From Galaxea fascicularis (lineage: Eukaryota; Cnidaria; Anthozoa; Scleractinia; Euphylliidae), in the NCBI GenBank assembly GCA_948470475.1, contig OX419339.1:15859863-15923862 (forward strand): a stretch of 64,000 nt of DNA. The letters run 5' to 3'. The notes beneath the pieces are model-generated. The model ran no database searches, was not told the origin of the DNA, and saw only the letters and a list, made by a program, of their open reading frames with translations. Shown piece by piece: positions 12,910 through 24,409 of this stretch. Numbering within the stretch: the stretch's first letter is position 1; each line of letters opens with the position of its first letter. Made by a program: the position numbers and the translations under genes.

Positions 12910-13480
12910 CTACTTAGCTCTTGACATAACCAGTACTTGATATTTCAGTGGATTACCCGAGAGGAAGTTGGATTTATACCAGCGACCAGTTGTATTCCCA
13001 TCCTCCTCGAGGCTGCTGACGACGTTGTCAATCTTCTCACCCAAAATATATATTTGTTGATCGTCAGCGTAAGCACTCAGTTGAGATTGAATGTTTTCAT
13101 AAAACCAATCATTTTGATGAAAATTCCAAAACACTGGGCCGAGTAATGACCCCTGGGGGCCCCCCTGGGGGCAACCGCGATTGACTGCTTTCCATTCTCC
13201 ACAAGTGTCCCCAAATCGCACCCTGTTTTTCCTGTTAGTAAAATAGAGCTTTAGAAGGACCAAGGAGATGCTACATAGACCATAAGCTTGGAGCTTTGAA
13301 AGCAGCAGGTCAGGGAATAAGCAATCAAAAGCCTTGCTCATGTCACTGTGTGGTTGTTATCGAGAGACCTCTTCCAGTCTTCGACCAAACAACCTAACCT
13401 GGTTTCGCAACTACATCGACAGAAGATAAAAGTGACACTTATCACACGGCTTTTCTAATGGCAAACACAAGTTGATAATT
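12910..13480 (-). pseudogene. Broken non-LTR retrotransposon reverse transcriptase fragment
   Basis: The minus-strand frame 13341-12910 (143 residues) carries reverse transcriptase blocks in the right order: MSKAFDCL (block A), GCPQG and GSLLGPVFWN (block B), and YADDQQIY, the YADD catalytic motif. A related but frame-broken stretch (VEDWKRSLDNNHTV) continues upstream to about 13480. The residues expected between HTV and SKAFD are missing, so there is a small deletion or frameshift. The endonuclease, 5' end and 3' tail were not found. This is a dead LINE fragment of the CR1/L2/jockey-like type. Confidence 0.85.
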
Positions 13481-13559
13481 TTCCACGAACCAGACAGCCA
13501 GAACGCAAGGTTATAGAGTCTAGGAGATAAAATCTTAATAGGTGTTTAACATCCTGTAA

Positions 13560-15744
13560 CGAATAAAGCGTCAAATACCCTTCAGCGGTGAGTCAGGTTG
13601 AATTCTACCGGACAATATGTTAAGGCGCTGAACTAAGTGGAGGTTGCCAGAAGATTAGGGGAATTGGCTTTTTTACAGTGATCCTTGGTAAAATTTCTCC
13701 AACTGACCAGATCAGAATAGCGGTTAAAAGCCCAAATCCCATTATTAGTGATCCATCTCCTTTGAGGGGGTGGGTGGGTGGGTGGATCAGATATTGCTCA
13801 GTGAGAAGGCTAAATCAGTCTGAGGATGCAGGTGAAAGCATGGGTCAAATGCCCCAGTTGATCTGTTCCCATCCCTCCCCTCCCGTCTCCTGAGTGCGAA
13901 AGCTCGTCGACCATTGAAAATAGCAACGTAATCCCAACTCGAGCCAAGGTGGCTGCCATGTGTTTGACTACGTTTTTTTTATTGCTGCAATTTTTACTTC
14001 ATTCGCTGATGTAATTGATTTCTAGCATCCGTTTGTGACTCGTGATGAAACACTCTACAGGAAACTTAAACGAACCAATACAAATCAAGGAACTGCTGTC
14101 TTTTAATGTTGTAATTTTCTTAACTTAATGTACCCTCGAACGCGCTTTTGCTTTGAACATCATCGTGCATAAATAATGATATGGCTATCGTAACGATTAT
14201 TTTTAACGTTGTAGTAACGTCAAAAAAGAGTAGCTAGCCAAAGTAGGGTATTTTTTGCGAGAGGGCGGGAAGAAAGTGAATTGGTTTGTGTACGATCGGC
14301 TTGTTGCTTTTAGAATGATAACGGATGTTGGCGTCATGATCAAAATTTCAAAACTGCAAGCTGTCCAACAAAAATGAATTTATAAACATTCTAAAAATAG
14401 AAGTTTAGTCTGCATGTCAACCAGGTGTACAAGTTACGCTTGTAGCACTTCAGGGACATGATGACAAAAGATGTTCATTTAAGGCAGCTAGCTGAGACGA
14501 ATACGCCATCAAAGTTTAGTCTTAAATGTTGCAAGCATTCTGCGGTTTGAGGTGTCCTAAACAAATCTAGTCGCTCCTAGATCACAGCGCCGGAACTAAA
14601 GCTGGTCCGTCGGAGACCTGTAAGTTCTTGGTATATCAGAAATATATATCTACTGATACATTTTCATATCTGGCTTGGTTACGTAACCTGTTATTATATA
14701 GAACGCTTCAGTTGCAGTTTATCCACTCACTTTATGATCATGCAACTTTCTTTCTTGTTATGAATTATGACCATTAGACGTCTTCCAAAACGAACCTTTT
14801 GAATCGGAGGAGAAGAATATTGAATTGGAAAGTTTAAATGAAAACAAGTAAAAAAAAACCTGGAGTACTCTTTGGCCTCTTATTCAGTAATATTTTTCTT
14901 CTTATTTGTGTTTTATTTCAACCACTCATTGCAAAATTGAACGATTTAATTACATGTATCTATGTTGTTAATACGTGCTTAAAGCAGAGCAACACCGTGA
15001 AATAAAGTACAACCGTCGTAGTAATTCGAACCCAAAACTTGATTATTACAGTAGACCCAGAGCTTGTATTTTGCGTTGACCGGCGTACGTTCACTATTGG
15101 CGCATGTTCTTTGATACGAATCTCAAATGCTGTCGGTACACACAGGGCCTAATTGAGTTTGATTTCGCCTGAGTTTCGGTCAGACGCTTGTTTTTTGTTC
15201 TTAAGTTTAAACATGGAAAATCTTCTCTTGCTTTGGGAAATTTTGCTATCAGTAGAGTCAACACTTTTACTTGAAAATCGGGGCTCGATGTTAAGCCCAG
15301 TTTCCGATCTGGTGACAATGCAGCCCGACTTCTGCCCAAACTGAACGTCAAACTGATTTATTCAGAGAAATATAATGATCATACTCAACGTGGACTTCTC
15401 GAAGTTATAAGTTAAGAACTCCTCATATCGTTGTTTCTATAACTGCCAATGGTTTACTCAAAGTAATAAACACGAAAAACCTAGCGAGACTGTAGAAATT
15501 TGTTGCTCTCTTATCATCTTGTATGGGTCTGCCAAAGCGACATGAAGAGCCCAAAATGAAAACTGTGTCATTAACAGTTTCTCAATTTCAACAGTCCATT
15601 TCTCTTGCTTGACTGTAAAACTGCGATGTTTTGTTTTTGGTGAACAAACTTTGTCTACAAAAGTTGACTGTCGTTTGGGTTTCGCATCACAAACTGAAAT
15701 GCTTGAAATCCATTTTTACAGTCCGCCCACTTCTGGCTTCCAAT
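13560..15744. other. No supportable gene
   Basis: AT-rich sequence. One GGGTGGGTGGGTGG run lies near 13768. Short frames at 13678 and 15094-15351 have no support. Confidence 0.4.
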
Positions 15745-15924
15745 AGACCCTATGCAAAAATGGCGGCCTTTAAATTATTCTTTTGTTCATATTCAAAATA
15801 GCCCAACTAACTCGCTCGGAATAACAAATTCTTTAGACTTTTTGTCTCAAAAACGAGGTTAGTTGGGCTATTTTGAATGTGAACAAAAGAATAATTTAAA
15901 GGCGGCCATTTTTGCATAGGGTCT
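15745..15924. mobile_element. Hairpin MITE, about 180 bp
   Basis: A near-perfect inverted repeat starting AGACCCTATGCAAAAATGGC and ending with its complement. The inner arm carries TTTAAATTATTCTTTTGTTC and AATAGCCCAACTAAC on both sides of a loop of about 30 bp. Confidence 0.85.
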
Positions 15925-15929
15925 ATGTT

Positions 15930-17009
15930 AAAACAGTTTCAACAATAACTCACTGACATAAATTTGTGATTTCTCTTTTTTGCGTGGCTGGAAAAATGCA
16001 CTAGCTAGGCGACCGTTAACTGTGGTAGCGATGCATCATTTCCAGCAGGGACACAGCATTAATGAAAACTAGTTCACTTTCGATGCGGTGCGGTTCCTTT
16101 CGCTTTTGAGTCGGCGGCAATGCAGATCTGAAGCCGGGTCTCTTAAAAACACCGTCTCAGTATCATTTGAATAAAGAGTCAAATGGCAGGAAACAGGCGG
16201 TCATAGGGACATCCGATTGTAACGTTATTAGCTTATGGGCTCCTGGCTTCCTGCAGTATTCTTTCACGTTATGAAAATAAAACAACAAATTAGGATACAG
16301 AGGGAAGTTAAAATAAAAAATACTTTTTGTCTCATTTTGACCCTCAACTACCCAAAAGCAGTGAATGACATTTTGACGCTTTTATTTGACAATTGCAAAA
16401 CTCGAGTAACTTCACGGTTGCCAATTTTTTTCTTCAAAATAAAAACTTCTGCTCCAAGAATACTTGAACTATATCATATACCATTTCAATTTACTCTTTT
16501 TTTAGGCATTGCAAAACGTTTTATTCACTTAAACGTTCTATCTGGAAAGTGAACAAAAGGTTTTGGGTTTGCATAAATTGACGCTGAATAACAAGTACAT
16601 TCCACTCAAACACAACAGGCAAACGGGATGTCTTTCTGAGTGAAGTTTTCTTTATGTGCGTACCGTAATTGCTGTTTCCTTTCTTTGGGCTAAGCTAGAT
16701 CTAAGAGTTACCCGAAAGAGCCAGAGGTTTCGTCCTTTCTTCGTGTTTAATCACCCGAAACAAAAACCACCCACAATAGTAATTTACTTTGGAATTTATG
16801 CCGTTGTATGGCTGGTTGCATGAATGAAGTGCTAAATTAAATTTGTAAGCTAATTAATCAGCTGATGTACCGTTTCATTTAAAGTCAAAGCACGTACGAG
16901 GGCTGTACTCAAAATCACTCTCAAGAGCGAGTAACGGAGAGTTGTTTTTCTATGCTTTTCAGATCAATCAGTTTATCAGTGAATCGTTTTGCAAGCTACA
17001 GTATCATAA
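15930..17009. other. No supportable gene
   Basis: The frame 16235-16552 is Phe/Ile/Lys-rich and looks like AT-rich background. No repeats were recognised. Confidence 0.35.
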
Positions 17010-17480
17010 ATGCCGGCCGTGTCAATGGAAAACGACCTACCAGCAAATTTCTTAGAAGGGATGGAAGGCCTAAGCACGGCATCGGACTCCAGTGAGGATC
17101 AAGATTCGCTTCAAAGTAAACGCCAAGGAATAATGGAGCTAAATTTAACCCTGCAGACACAGTCAGAAGGGCCTCCATGTGTTTCAGTCTCCGTCCGCCC
17201 ACCGAAGGAAAGCACGAAATCGTGTTGTAAGAGCTGTCAGAGAGAGCCCCATCGAAAGCGCAGGAGTAAGAAAGACTTGGTTCAACTACAGCCAATCAGT
17301 GCTTCACTTTTTTTAGGAGGGAGTTCCACTCTCCGCGGCACGCCGTGGGAAGACGCGTTGAGCAGTTCCAACGAATCCACGAGGCCAAGTGTAAAGCACT
17401 CCACAAAGGCGGCACAACCAGATCGCAAATCTTTCAAGGAAATGAAAATGGTCGCGTTTTGGCAACAGTTTTTTGGTTAG
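17010..17480 (+). CDS. Hypothetical intronless protein, 156 residues
   Basis: An uninterrupted frame from ATG at 17010 to a stop at 17478-17480. The product begins with an acidic, Ser-rich segment (about residues 20-33, with SSEDQD), then a basic Cys-containing stretch (about 70-90, KSCCKSCQREPHRKRRSKK), then a hydrophobic patch (SASLFLGG) and a Ser/Thr/Lys-rich tail. No signal peptide, membrane helix or named domain is seen. The basic cluster could be a nuclear localisation signal (inference). Composition is protein-like and more GC-rich than its flanks. It may be single-exon or one exon of a larger gene. Not recognised. Confidence 0.4.
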   Translation: MPAVSMENDLPANFLEGMEGLSTASDSSEDQDSLQSKRQGIMELNLTLQTQSEGPPCVSVSVRPPKESTKSCCKSCQREPHRKRRSKKDLVQLQPISASLFLGGSSTLRGTPWEDALSSSNESTRPSVKHSTKAAQPDRKSFKEMKMVAFWQQFFG

Positions 17481-17599
17481 CTTGGCCGGAGCACGCAAGT
17501 AAAGGAACTTTCTTTGGGAGGGCAACAGTTTAGGTATCGAGTAGACTACTATTTTAGATTGAGACTTTGAATAAGCAAAGGATGTGACATCTCTGACCA

Positions 17600-19092
17600 A
17601 GTATTACAAGACAATGAATTAATCCCCAGATTTAAGTTCAAGGGTAATAATTTGTTTCTAATGATATACTGATTATCCACCAAGAATGGTGCACTGGATG
17701 ACAGCGTAAGCTGTAAGAGAATTAGTCTTTGTCCTTGTCTCGGACAGCGTCATTTCAGTTCAAATATAATGAATTGTTTAACATACAAGCTTATGCTCTC
17801 GTCTTGAAGAGGAAAAAGATGAATTCAATAAGACCGGTATGTTGACTATAAAAACTTTATACGATTTTTTTTTCTTAAGCTTTCTTCTTTATCGTATTGC
17901 AAGCTTAATTCCAAACTTTGTAATTCTACTGTAATACCGAAGCACTGTTGGTATACGCACAACAGTCCTTTGTCTTCACGTTAATGGCCGATTACATTAA
18001 GCTTTCATTACACACGACTGATTTAATTTGCTTTACAGTAAAGACTATTGTACTCCATTTTGTCTTTCTCGCTTCTTAAACTGTCCATTTGTTGCTTTAG
18101 CGATAATTTGGCCACATGTTCTGCACTACAAAAACTTTAAGGAATTAAAAAAAAGACAAAGAAAGAATTGGTTTCTGGTTCGCGCTTAGTATGTGTTTCG
18201 CTTGATTGTTTCCATAGCAACTGAAAGAAATTTGTCTTTTCAATTTTCTTGCTAGGCTGTGGAGAAGATAGTTTGGTTGAAATAATTTCGATACAGCAAA
18301 AGCGATTTGTATTTCACTTACCTAGCAAAGACGTGTTATTTTTCTTAGAGTCGTCATTTCTCTGAGTGAGCCATATACGTATACTGCACTATATATGTAT
18401 GTAAAACATCATGCAAACTATAGTCCCACCAAATAGCTGTGACCCACAGCCGCTAATTTTGTTGGGGAGTCATTGGTTTAGTTTTTGTTTTCTTATTTCT
18501 GCCAATTGAAGACGATTATCCTTGTGAAATCAAGATTCAGTGTTTATTTCACTGGCGTTTAAGAAATGCGTTAATTGTTTTCCTTTTCAGTTCCCTAGTT
18601 TGGGCCGATGATTTTGTTGTTCTTATTATTTTGTTCTTCGATTTAACATTTTGCTTAATTTTTTACATTTGAAAGTTTACCGCCGTCAAACTGCGCTTAT
18701 CCTTACGTCAGAACTGAATAACGTCATTCGTCCCATTAAAGGCATGCATTAAGATTATTATTTTTTACCGACTGTGGTGACAATTGGCAAGCGACGCTTG
18801 TGTCAGCATCGTTTCAGTATTTCATCATATATGAACAACAGTCACCATTTGGCGCGAAAATATGCTCGAATATTTGTCCACGGACATTATTTGTTGCGAT
18901 AAGCTAACAGTTCTTATAAAATGAAGAGATATTCAGGAAATCAGAAAGTTTTCAAAGGTTTAATCATAGGTTGAAAAAAGACTACACTTTACAAGGTCGT
19001 AAATATCGAATTCAACGTGTTTATGTACTTTGCCAAAGGTAAAAGAAAACAGTGAGAAGAAAGACCTTTCGAAATGCCAAGACAAAAACCAT
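17600..19092. other. No gene seen; one dispersed repeat end
   Basis: AT-rich DNA. About 18843-18905 reads CCATTTGG, GCGAAAATATGCTCG, then TTTGTCC and GGACATTAT. The inverse of this block occurs at about 27770-27830, so the two are inverted copies of one repeat. Confidence 0.45.
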
Positions 19093-19343
19093 AGGCAGCC
19101 CAATCGTGGTGTGTGTCACCAAAAGTCGATACAGAAAAATTGACCGTTAAAAACCTAGAATTCCAACGAACCGAGTAGCGGTGGAAATATTTATATTCTA
19201 ATCAATTAAAGCCTTCCTACCTTCACTCTACTGTTTCTTGTCCCTTTCTGGGACGTCTAAATGCAATATCCTCGCTTTTTTCAAATCCCAGGTCACTGTC
19301 CATTCTAAATAAAGGGAAGGCCGGAGACTCGAGATCGAACCAG

Positions 19344-19520
19344 TCACCGCTCGAAGGCCAATAAATTCCCAAAACAGCGGAGTATCCGCTTCAAATCGCC
19401 AGCAGCGGCCGCGTAGATAAATTTCCTTTCTTTTTTCGCCAACTTGGCCGAAAATTCGACCAACACGAACGGGGAATCGCTCGTTTCACCGCTCAAATTT
19501 GACCAATTCGGCGACTCCAT
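19344..19520 (-). CDS. Mirror copy of the 58-codon ankyrin-like first-exon frame
   Basis: Left-arm copy of the frame at 19910-20086, transcribed outward (leftward). ATG is at 19520-19518 and the stop mirrors the right copy. It has the same possible donor. If it is a genuine first exon, its downstream exons should lie below 19344; I found none. It may be a non-functional by-product of the inverted duplication. Confidence 0.25.
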   Translation of the reverse strand: MESPNWSNLSGETSDSPFVLVEFSAKLAKKERKFIYAAAAGDLKRILRCFGNLLAFER

Positions 19521-19909
19521 GATGCGTGAAACACGGTGTCCCTACACGAGATTCAAATACTCTGGCTTAGTGACCGCGGCTGCTTGGCAAAAGAGGCACT
19601 TACTCGGGGGAGGGATGGTCCTTTTGTCCACATGCACTCCGCTGCGCTGGGGGAGTGCGATGCGTTAGATTTGACCGGAAATAAAAATATGTTTAATAAC
19701 TGTTGATAGCTTGCCACGATATGGCCTTAAAAATTAAACATATTTTTATTTCCGGTCAAATCTAACGCATCGCACTCCCCCAGCGCAGCGGAGTGCATGT
19801 GGACAAAAGGACCATCCCTCCCCCGAGTAAGTGCCTCTTTTGCCAAGCAGCCGCGGTCACTAAGCCAGAGTATTTGAATCTCGTGTAGGGACACCGTGTT
19901 TCACGCATC

Positions 19910-20086
19910 ATGGAGTCGCCGAATTGGTCAAATTTGAGCGGTGAAACGAGCGATTCCCCGTTCGTGTTGGTCGAATTTTCGGCCAAGTTGGCGAAAAAAG
20001 AAAGGAAATTTATCTACGCGGCCGCTGCTGGCGATTTGAAGCGGATACTCCGCTGTTTTGGGAATTTATTGGCCTTCGAGCGGTGA
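19910..20086 (+). CDS. Possible first coding exon with an ankyrin-like start, 58 codons
   Basis: ATG at 19910 opens a frame of 58 residues ending in TGA at 20084. The second half reads KKERKFIYAAAAGDLKRIL, which resembles the start of an ankyrin repeat (A-A-x-x-G-D-L-x-x-[IV]-L). The frame has balanced composition and high GC. The final codons contain GAGCGGTGACT, a plausible splice donor after GAGCG, so the TGA may be intronic and this a first exon. No matching downstream ankyrin exon was found. The same frame occurs in mirror image in the left arm. The opposite-strand 74-residue frames in the arms look less like protein. Confidence 0.3.
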   Translation: MESPNWSNLSGETSDSPFVLVEFSAKLAKKERKFIYAAAAGDLKRILRCFGNLLAFER

Positions 20087-20370
20087 CTGGTTCGATCTCG
20101 AGTCTCCGGCCTTCCCTTTATTTAGAATGGACAGTGACCTGGGATTTGAAAAAAGCGAGGATATTGCATTTAGACGTCCCAGAAAGGGACAAGAAACAGT
20201 AGAGTGAAGGTAGGAAGGCTTTAATTGATTAGAATATAAATATTTCCACCGCTACTCGGTTCGTTGGAATTCTAGGTTTTTAACGGTCAATTTTTCTGTA
20301 TCAACTTTTGGTGACACACACCACGATTGGGCTGCCTGTGCAAAAACAAACAAATTAACATTAAAAAAAA

Positions 20371-20441
20371 TGCACTGGCCGGGAATCGAACCCGGGCCTC
20401 CCGCGTGGCAGGCGAGAATTCTACCACTGAACCACCAGTGC
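20371..20441 (-). tRNA. tRNA-Gly (anticodon GCC)
   Basis: Read on the minus strand, the 71 nt fold as a complete cloverleaf. The acceptor stem GCACTGG pairs with CCAGTGC. The A box is TGGTTCAGTGG, the anticodon loop CTGCCAC carries GCC, and the B box is GGTTCGATTCC. The sequence is nearly identical to the standard animal tRNA-Gly-GCC. A run of T lies just downstream on the transcribed strand (AAAAAAAA on plus, 20363-20370), the expected Pol III terminator. It sits 33 bp outside the palindrome. Confidence 0.97.
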
Positions 20442-20763
20442 TAACGCGAAAGATCTGGTGACAAATTAAAAATATTAAAGGTTTTGTATAAGTCGATGCC
20501 CTAAATTAACTCTAACTTAATCTAAATTTGTTATACAAGTTAAAATCGGGGAAAAGCGTTTTCATCCAAAAAACCGAACTCATCAAGAGCAAAAAAGAAA
20601 CGTTCCATTTGATTGACAAGCCGAAGGAAAAAAGAGTGTGCCGCAGATCGCGCGCATATCGTCACAGTGGACACTGGACTTGCGTCAGCAGTTCGATATT
20701 GAGAAAAACTGTGCAAAGTGTTTGTCCAGGTTTGCCACGATTTGCGTCTAAGAAGTTGCGATT

Positions 20764-22117
20764 ATGGGTGTTTTGGGATTTTTTAAAAGACTTGACTGTT
20801 TTGGCTGCCGCAAGCGAAAATCCAAATTCAGGTAACAACGAGCTTTATAGTCAATTCTATTAGTTCTGTGATAGTATTTGCTGATCTCATTTTCTACCGC
20901 AAAAGGGAAATGAAAATCCAAATGGATGACCTGAGTAAGAAAATACGGGTGCTTCAAGAAGATGTGCTTCTTAAAAGGTACTTTGTATATTTTATAATGC
21001 TCTTGTCGTCATATAAAGGATTGCTGTTCAATTCAGAAAAGCTAAGGCAGTTCTGCCATAGTCGCAACCAAGGGCAATCAAGTCAGTGGCGAATTAGCTT
21101 TCTTCAGAAATACATTAAATTTCGACAAGAGAAATTTCGATTGTCATAAACTGAAGTTTTTCGTATATGAGATGAAATTGCATTATTCAGTCAATCAAAC
21201 CCCGCGACTACTGATTACAACCATAGCTTGGTAAATCGGACTGAACCGTTCACTTTACACAGGGAAATTATTGCGGAGTGCCAAGAGCAGAAGGAAGCTG
21301 AAGAGAAGTGTGAAAGGGCATATAAACGTAGAGGTGAATTGATGACTCAAGTTGAAGAAATTGAGGTGAAACTGTGGGAAAAATTAAATCACAGAAAAAT
21401 GGCGATAGTTCAGATCATGTGAGTATCGGACACCTTGAAGGCTTTAAGTAGTGTTATTATATATTAACAGTAGTTTTCAGGTTATACTCTGTTCATCTGA
21501 CCTCAGAAACTGTACTCGTATTTTTCGTCAAGGCACATGAGGGGGCCTGAGACTGCCTCAGTTGCTGTTGCCCCCACTTGCTCCTAGTAGTTAATTCATA
21601 ATTAATAAGGTTCGTAGCAACCTCAGGTATTGGCCGGAAACCTTTTTACAGTTTAGTAGAGCAGTAGTAAAGCCGAACTTCATTGGCTACACTAATTTAT
21701 TATCGCGAAATTTCCAATTCCTTTGATAAATTTATAATAGTGCTTCTGTTGAGGTCCAGTTTTCGCAAAGATAAAGGCAAAAATTTGATGTTGTGAAAAT
21801 TCTATGAAATAAGTTTTTTTATGGACTATTTAAATATAATAGAAATCGCCTACAGACTCGTCTTTATAAGCAACAACTACCGTTATTGCCTCGTCAATTT
21901 TCCGTCAATACGGGTTTTATTTTATTACAGTGATTGCATTGTTGAAAGAGAGAGTATCAGAAGGAAAACAAGATCCATCGACAAAAAAGCCTGGACATAT
22001 ATAAAGGAGCTGAACCACAAGAAACAGAAGACCGAAACATGGAAAGAAAATCTGCGTCCCGTCCGCTCACAGAGTGATATACACAAGGCCACCCCCAAGC
22101 CGCCTCTGGCTTCATAA
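20764..22117 (+). CDS. Four-exon gene: N-myristoylated-type coiled-coil protein, 160 residues
   Basis: Exons 20764-20831, 20906-20977, 21263-21418 and 21931-22117 join in consistent phase (68, 72, 156 and 187 nt) with GT..AG borders (AG|GTAACA, AG|GTACTT, AT|GTGAGT), giving 160 codons plus TAA. The protein starts MGVLGFFKRLDCFGC: Gly2 followed by a hydrophobic stretch, basic residues and two Cys is what dual myristoylation/palmitoylation anchors look like. A basic KRKSK patch follows. Residues about 23-95 are strongly charged with heptad-like spacing, predicted as coiled coil. The C-terminal third is Lys/Arg-rich and ends in a Pro-containing tail (KATPKPPLAS). This suggests a small membrane-tethered scaffold or adaptor. 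I do not recognise the family. Confidence 0.75.
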
Positions 22118-22156
22118 TTGATAGTATAAGTTCTTGATATCGGTGACTGAACATTA

Positions 22157-22373
22157 ACAGTGCGACGCGCCTTACCATGGCCACCCAACAAACATTTTTA
22201 CACGTTAGCCACTGATCAAGGTACGCGAATTTGATTGACAGACACGCCTCCGTAGAAAGTTTCAACAAGCAACAACCAAATGGAGGCGTGTCTGTCAATC
22301 AAATTCGCGTACCTTGATTGGCTAACTTGTAAAAATGTTTGTTGGGTGGCCACGGTAAGGCGCGTCGCACTGT
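22157..22373. mobile_element. Hairpin MITE, about 217 bp
   Basis: Inverted arms start ACAGTGCGACGCGCCTTACC and share GGCCACCCAACAAACATTTT, then GGTACGCGAATTTGATTGAC and AGACACGCCTCC, closing on a short loop. It lies 40 bp after the stop of the coiled-coil gene, so it probably falls in that gene's 3' UTR or just past it. Confidence 0.9.
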
Positions 22374-22379
22374 AAATCC

Positions 22380-24409
22380 ACTCAGAGACATTACACACGG
22401 TTGGTGAATTGTGTAAAAACCAAAACTCAAATTTAAACGAGCATGGCAAAAAAGGATAATCGAAAACAAACAGTACGGTCAAGCGGCCAAAGGAACGTAC
22501 CGCTGTGCACCTCTTGAAGAATCTGATCAGTCACCTGATTGTTGCCAAGCAACTGCTCGTTTTGCTTTGACAAGTTGTGCAATAGAGGAATAAGCTTCAC
22601 GAGGGTAGCATGAAGCATTCGTGTTCAAGGAGAGAATATTCCAAGACATTCGTATCTATGCACCATTACTCTCCATGGATCACTTACGAGGCCCATATGG
22701 ATGATGAACACTCCACATTTATCTTTGTTATATGTATTTTAAAGAAAAAAAAAAGATAATTTTGAACAGTACTCAGTTAACGAATTGAAACCAAATGAGG
22801 AATTCGGAATACGTATTCTGCGCTGTGTTTGCAGCAGTTTTTAGCGTGGAGTTTGCAGAACGCCAAGTGCTAATGATGTATATAGGGTACAGGATTTCCA
22901 GGAGGAACTACAGAATTGTGTTATACTGTATTGTATAACTTGTCTCTGATTATGGCAAGCCAGATGTAGAATTATTTTCCTTCATAACTACAGGTAAAGT
23001 ATTGGGAATTGAAGCAAAAAAAATTTAACAGACGGAACTTCTTTCAGGTATTTTATCCTTTCAAATTGTGATCTATAATGCAAGCCTCAAAACTATTGAG
23101 CTAATAAGTTGCTACCTGTCGAAAAAATAGTCAGTGTAATTAATTAAAATAATCATTTTATTTGAAGAAAAAAAAATAGTTTGGCCGTGGAAATCTCAAT
23201 AAAGGTTCGTTATTTCTTGGTCCATATTGTATAAAAGTCATAACGCGGAAACCAGGGCGTTCTGTTTGAATCACTCAGCAAAACCTGCAGATCTTGCGCC
23301 TTGCACAAAAATTTCCCCGGGACAAATTCCCTTTCTCAGCAGCTCAATAATGTTTACCCAATGTCAAGGACAACTGACCTTCTTGGGCCTCTCCCTGAAA
23401 ACGAGGTTGTTTATAAGGTATAAGCTAAAGATATTTGAAAGGTGCGATTTGAACACAATGTTAGTTGAAATGTCAAACGTTTGTGTTTTTGATCTATACA
23501 TTCCGAATTCCCAGCCCTCGGTTTTATGCTCTGGAATGAGTCCTCAAGGGCTTTTGTTTCACAAGATGCTTCAATAAAGAAAGAAAATCAAACCCTGATC
23601 TTCATCAAAGGATGATTGTGCAGTTTTAATAATTTTGCTCGTAAATTATTAACTCTGTATACAAGTTTGCAAGTTCGCCAAAACGACAAAAGAAATGCCG
23701 AGAAAAACGTGGTAGCAGGTATTACAGTTTAATAATTTGCTCGTAAATGATTAACGCTGTACACAAATTTGCAAGATGTATTCGCTGCTTTAGTGTGCCT
23801 TCCTTTTATGGCCCACTACGTTGGTTTTCGGGTTTTCATTTAACTAATAGCTTTCCCCATAAAGCCACAGCCCTTCCACGTGGAAAAAGGATGCTTGTCA
23901 TCTATACGATCATCTTCTGCATGAATTTTGTTTAGAAATTACTCAACTACTGGCCTTTCAGCGAGTACAGTTAGTGTTGGAGTAAGCAATAGGTTCATGG
24001 CGAAGAAGTTATATCATAAAAATACGACCAATTTCTGTCTTAGAATTTCACACGTAAGATTGTCTATTACTTTCTTATGCTTTTCTTAAGATTAGATCTA
24101 AAGTCACTTTACTCTATATCTAAAGTCCTCCGAAACGACAAGAAAAAAAAATGCCGAGAAAAACGTGGTAGAAGGCATTACCCTTCAAATCTACCAACCG
24201 AGCTTTAGCACTCCGTGGATAGCTGTTTCAGCCTTGTTAGGTCTCATCACCATGGCCGATACCCAGGCTCAAGTACCCATAAATGAAACAAGCTGAAGGG
24301 GTAATACTCGCTACCACTTGGCCGTAGTGCCACATTTCGTAATGCGTGCTACCTCGTGGTCAATAGTGCGGTCCAATGTGTGGCTTTGAGCTTGCCTACA
24401 ATCATGGAC
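22380..24409. other. No supportable gene
   Basis: AT-rich sequence with a partly repeated phrase: TAATTTTGCTCGTAAATTATTAA (about 23628) and TAATAATTTGCTCGTAAATGATTAA (about 23731), plus GAGAAAAACGTGGTAG near 23700 and 24156. The frame 23227-23577 has no supporting features. Confidence 0.4.

Larger units (their letters stand above)
19093..20337. repeat. Large near-perfect palindrome (two 605-bp arms)
   Basis: Arms 19093-19697 and 19733-20337 are reverse complements around a 35-bp spacer (19698-19732). The coordinates of paired bases sum to 39430 throughout. I noticed a single mismatch, in the outermost part (AAAAGTCGATACAG against AAAAGTTGATACAG). The arms are more GC- and CpG-rich than their surroundings and contain a NotI-like GCGGCCGC. 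No transposon-like terminal motif or target duplication was seen. It could be a real recent inverted duplication, a foldback element or an assembly artefact. Confidence 0.95.

Noticed and set aside
19444..19986. Identical 74-residue frames in the palindrome arms
   Set aside because: They run opposite to the better 58-codon frame, lack a domain and appear to be its shadow.
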